Assembly: GCA_964554105.1 (NCBI GenBank)
Contig: CAZKNF010000104.1
Span: 1 to 8,180, forward strand
Source of the DNA: CAZKNF01 sp964554105
GTDB taxonomy: Bacteria; Bacteroidota; Rhodothermia; Rhodothermales; VXPQ01
DNA: 8,180 bases
Direction of reading: 5' to 3'
Under the pieces are notes generated by a model, which did no database searches, was not told the origin of the DNA, and worked only from the letters and a program-made list of their open reading frames with translations. Positions 6,086 through 8,180 of the stretch are shown piece after piece (positions within the stretch are counted from its first letter, which is position 1; each line of letters begins with the position of its first letter). A program made the translations under genes and the position numbers.

Positions 6086-6107
6086 CATGCCTTAATCATG
6101 CCTTAAT
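6086..6107. promoter_or_regulatory. Perfect tandem 11-bp direct repeat, candidate response-regulator site
   Basis: CATGCCTTAAT occurs twice without a gap (6086-6096 and 6097-6107). Two head-to-tail 11-bp half sites, each a 7-bp mixed core plus a 4-bp A/T-rich tail, is the layout of the PhoB box and other OmpR-family sites, though the core bases differ from the E. coli PhoB consensus. It lies 80-101 bases before the Tat-signal gene and about 130 before the divergent helicase gene. Nearby, GGATCGCA also occurs twice (6050-6057 and 6066-6073). Promoter hexamers could not be fixed. Confidence 0.45.
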
Positions 6108-6186
6108 TTAGTGCATCGACCATCAATATCTGGGCCGCCGGCCGCCAATTGCAGATGACAACACCACAAATCGCTTTGGGATCGAG

Positions 6187-6591
6187 ATGAGGAGACGCCA
6201 TTTTCTACAGGCGGTCGCCGGGAGCGCGGCGGGTGCCGTCGGCGCCGCGGCCGTTGGAATGCCGCTCGTATCTGCGGCATCGCCCGTCCGCCCGGATCTC
6301 GACGCGTTCGCGCATCCGGACGTCCTCCAGCGCATCGGCGCCCATCGGCTCGTTCGTGAGATCGGCGAGGGTTATCGTACAGCGTATGCGCGAGAAAATG
6401 ATGCCGATCTTCTCGCACGCGCGATTCTCCCGCAGGAGACAGCGCCGCCGACAGGGGCGGAGCTGCTTGCCGTTCTCGATCGACGAGTTCGGTCGGACTT
6501 CGAGCACGGCAGGACGGTGCGTATCCGCGGGTGGATTCTCTCGCGAACCGAGGCGCGACAATGCGCCCTTTATTCGATTCTCTATGCATGA
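6187..6591 (+). CDS. Small Tat-signal subunit of a GMC dehydrogenase (hitchhiker protein)
   Basis: This 134-residue protein opens with a clear twin-arginine signal: RRRHFLQ (2-8) followed by a weakly hydrophobic Ala/Gly-rich stretch to about residue 31 (LVSAA, 27-31). The mature part is about 100 residues, largely helical in character, and ends in a motif RGWILSRTEARQCAL (114-128) that I recognise from small proteins encoded just before GMC oxidoreductases. The known pattern in membrane-bound sugar and alcohol dehydrogenases is that the small subunit carries the Tat signal and escorts the folded FAD-containing large subunit, which has none, across the membrane. The next gene fits: a GMC protein with no signal peptide, 48 bases downstream. 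The product is shorter than typical gluconate dehydrogenase subunit 3 proteins, so the exact family is uncertain. The start at 6187 directly gives the Tat motif. Confidence 0.8.
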   Translation: MRRRHFLQAVAGSAAGAVGAAAVGMPLVSAASPVRPDLDAFAHPDVLQRIGAHRLVREIGEGYRTAYARENDADLLARAILPQETAPPTGAELLAVLDRRVRSDFEHGRTVRIRGWILSRTEARQCALYSILYA

Positions 6592-6639
6592 GCGTTCATC
6601 ATTTGGACGAGCGCTAATCCCCCACTCACAGATACTCGC

Positions 6640-8180
6640 ATGCACATCGACGCCCGTACGCTGGATGACGACACACTGATCGAAGGCGATGTCTGCATCG
6701 TCGGGGCCGGAGCCGCCGGCATCAGCATGGCTCTGGATTGGATCGATTCAGGACACGAGGTCATTCTACTCGAAGGCGGCGGATTCGAGGTAGAGGCGGA
6801 GCTCCAGGATCTCTATCACGGCGAGAGTGTCGGTCAGCGGTATTATCCGCTGCAATCCTCCCGGCTGCACTATTTCGGCGGCACGACGGGTCACTGGGCC
6901 GGTTATTGTGCCGTACTGGATCCGCACGATTTCGAGGAGCGTCCGTGGGTTCCCCACAGCGGCTGGCCTATCGGGCGGAACGACCTGGATCCCTACTACG
7001 CCCGCGCACACGAAATCCTCGAGCTCGGCCCGTATGAATACGATCCAGCATACTGGGCGGATCGTCATCCGGAACTGGTGCCGCTGCCACTGGATGATTC
7101 GAAGGTGGTCACGAAGATGTGGCAGTTCAGTCCGCCGACGCGATTCGGCCGTCGCTATCGCGAGGACATCCTCAATGCACCGAACATCCACCTGTACACG
7201 TACGCAAATGTGTGTTCGATTGAGGCGAACGAGGCGGTCTCAGCGGTCGATGAGCTCCAGGTACGCTGCTTGAACGGCAAGCGCCACCGGGTTCGGGCCC
7301 GGACGGTCGTGCTGGCATGCGGCGCCATTCAGAATGCGCGGCTGCTGCTGGCGTCGAATGCGCACGCGCCGAACGGACTCGGCAATGATCACGACCTGGT
7401 CGGACGGTATTTCATGGAGCATCTCGAGGTGCGCTCGGCGTACTTCGTCATGCCGTCTGCGGCACCGATGCAGATGTACGCCATAACCTTCTTCGAGACG
7501 AAGGCCCGCGGCGAGCTTGCCGTGAGCGGATCGCAGCAAGAGGCACACGAGATTCTAAACTGCACGACCTCGCTGGAGCCGCGAGTCAGGACGGAAGGTC
7601 AGCCGGCGATGATCGACTGGTTTTCGGAGGATCCCGAACAGATGATTCAGTTCTGGGACGAGATGGAGCAGGCGTATAAGTCGCGTGATCCGCAGGATGC
7701 CGAGCCGGCACAATACCAGGAGTACACGATGCAGGCGCGTCTCGAGCAAGCGCCGAATCCGAATTCGCGCGTGATGCTCGATGAGGAGCGCGATGCGCTG
7801 GGCATGCCGCGCGTGAAGCTGGACTGGCAGCTCACCGAGCTGGATAAGCGATCGATCGCGAAGACGCACGAGCTGATCGGCGAGGAGGCCGGGCGTGCGG
7901 GTGTGGGCCGCGTGCAGCTGATGGATTGGCTGCTGACGGATGAGCCGATGTGGCCCTCGATTCTCGGGGGTGGCTGGCACCACATGGGCACGACGCGAAT
8001 GCACGACGACCCGCAGCGGGGCGTGGTCGACGCGGATTGCAAGGTGCACGGCATCGCCAATCTCTACGTGGCAGGATCGGGGGTATTTCCGACGGCGGGC
8101 GCCGCGAATCCGACCTTGTCGCTGGTCGCGATGACGCTTCGGCTCTCAGATCATCTACGCGAAAGAATGGCGGCGGACGG
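6640..8180 (+). CDS. GMC family FAD-dependent oxidoreductase (3' end beyond window)
   Basis: A flavoprotein that oxidises an alcohol or sugar hydroxyl, probably in the periplasm as partner of the preceding Tat-signal protein. The 513 codons visible contain the full GMC core: Rossmann VGAGAAG (21-27) with Glu45 in LLEGG for FAD ribose, GGTTGHWAG (80-88), SGWPI...DLDPYY (107-120), the second FAD stretch VVLACGAIQNARLLL (223-237), GRYFMEH (255-261), WHHMGTTRM (446-454, with catalytic His447) and YVAGSGVFPTAGAANPT (476-492, with Asn490). Full-length members end soon after this last motif, so only a few residues are probably missing. ATG at 6640 leaves 16 residues before the Rossmann strand, the usual spacing; there is no signal peptide and no Shine-Dalgarno. 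The electron acceptor is not visible: a cytochrome c subunit could follow outside the window. The substrate cannot be named. Confidence 0.95.
   Translation, partial: MHIDARTLDDDTLIEGDVCIVGAGAAGISMALDWIDSGHEVILLEGGGFEVEAELQDLYHGESVGQRYYPLQSSRLHYFGGTTGHWAGYCAVLDPHDFEERPWVPHSGWPIGRNDLDPYYARAHEILELGPYEYDPAYWADRHPELVPLPLDDSKVVTKMWQFSPPTRFGRRYREDILNAPNIHLYTYANVCSIEANEAVSAVDELQVRCLNGKRHRVRARTVVLACGAIQNARLLLASNAHAPNGLGNDHDLVGRYFMEHLEVRSAYFVMPSAAPMQMYAITFFETKARGELAVSGSQQEAHEILNCTTSLEPRVRTEGQPAMIDWFSEDPEQMIQFWDEMEQAYKSRDPQDAEPAQYQEYTMQARLEQAPNPNSRVMLDEERDALGMPRVKLDWQLTELDKRSIAKTHELIGEEAGRAGVGRVQLMDWLLTDEPMWPSILGGGWHHMGTTRMHDDPQRGVVDADCKVHGIANLYVAGSGVFPTAGAANPTLSLVAMTLRLSDHLRERMAAD

Noticed and set aside
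6588..6617. Nine-codon frame (ATG overlapping the stop of the Tat-signal gene, ending TAA)
   Set aside because: An ATGA overlap can couple translation, but a frame of this length with no family match or notable composition is most likely chance.
7555..8049. Minus-strand open frame of 164 codons inside the GMC gene
   Set aside because: The product is His/Arg/Leu-rich as expected of an antisense frame, and the plus strand encodes conserved GMC motifs here.

Overview
The window is about 60% GC by eye and gene-dense, with no mobile element, tRNA, rRNA or CRISPR array. Almost no start codon has a clear Shine-Dalgarno sequence, and one upstream region fits the Bacteroidota promoter pattern (TTG, about 20 bases, TAnnTTTG-like). 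With the high GC and the gene mix (secreted enzymes, a lipoprotein, a small outer-membrane barrel, a GMC dehydrogenase with a Tat partner), this suggests a Rhodothermales-like member of the Bacteroidota/Rhodothermota. That is an inference; Gemmatimonadota or a similar Gram-negative phylum is not excluded.

Layout. On the minus strand at the left edge is the first codons of an exported protein (1-59, incomplete). A 234-base spacer with no gene separates it from aroF (294-1106, minus), a DAHP synthase for the first step of aromatic biosynthesis. Upstream of aroF is a complete-looking transcription attenuator: a 22-residue leader peptide with the run Tyr-Phe-Tyr-Ala-Phe, a long hairpin overlapping the end of that run, a 7-bp all-G:C alternative pairing, and an intrinsic terminator with a T tract. 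This is the standout of the window. The enzyme lacks the N-terminal allosteric domain seen in many relatives, so transcription attenuation may be its main feedback control.

Three plus-strand genes follow: a small outer-membrane beta-barrel protein (1487-2026), a Kelch-propeller lipoprotein (2059-3162) and a secreted M20 carboxypeptidase of the CPG2 type (3263-4579). All three products are predicted to leave the cytoplasm. The spacer before the peptidase holds a GC-rich hairpin and a tandem 22-bp duplication. A compact Pif1-like helicase gene (4629-5957, minus) converges on the peptidase gene with a 49-base gap.

Divergent from the helicase is an operon of a small Tat-signal protein (6187-6591) and a GMC flavoprotein oxidoreductase (6640-8180, running off the right edge). 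The small protein probably carries the oxidoreductase through the Tat system. The 229-base divergent region contains a perfect tandem 11-bp direct repeat whose layout resembles a PhoB/OmpR-family binding site.
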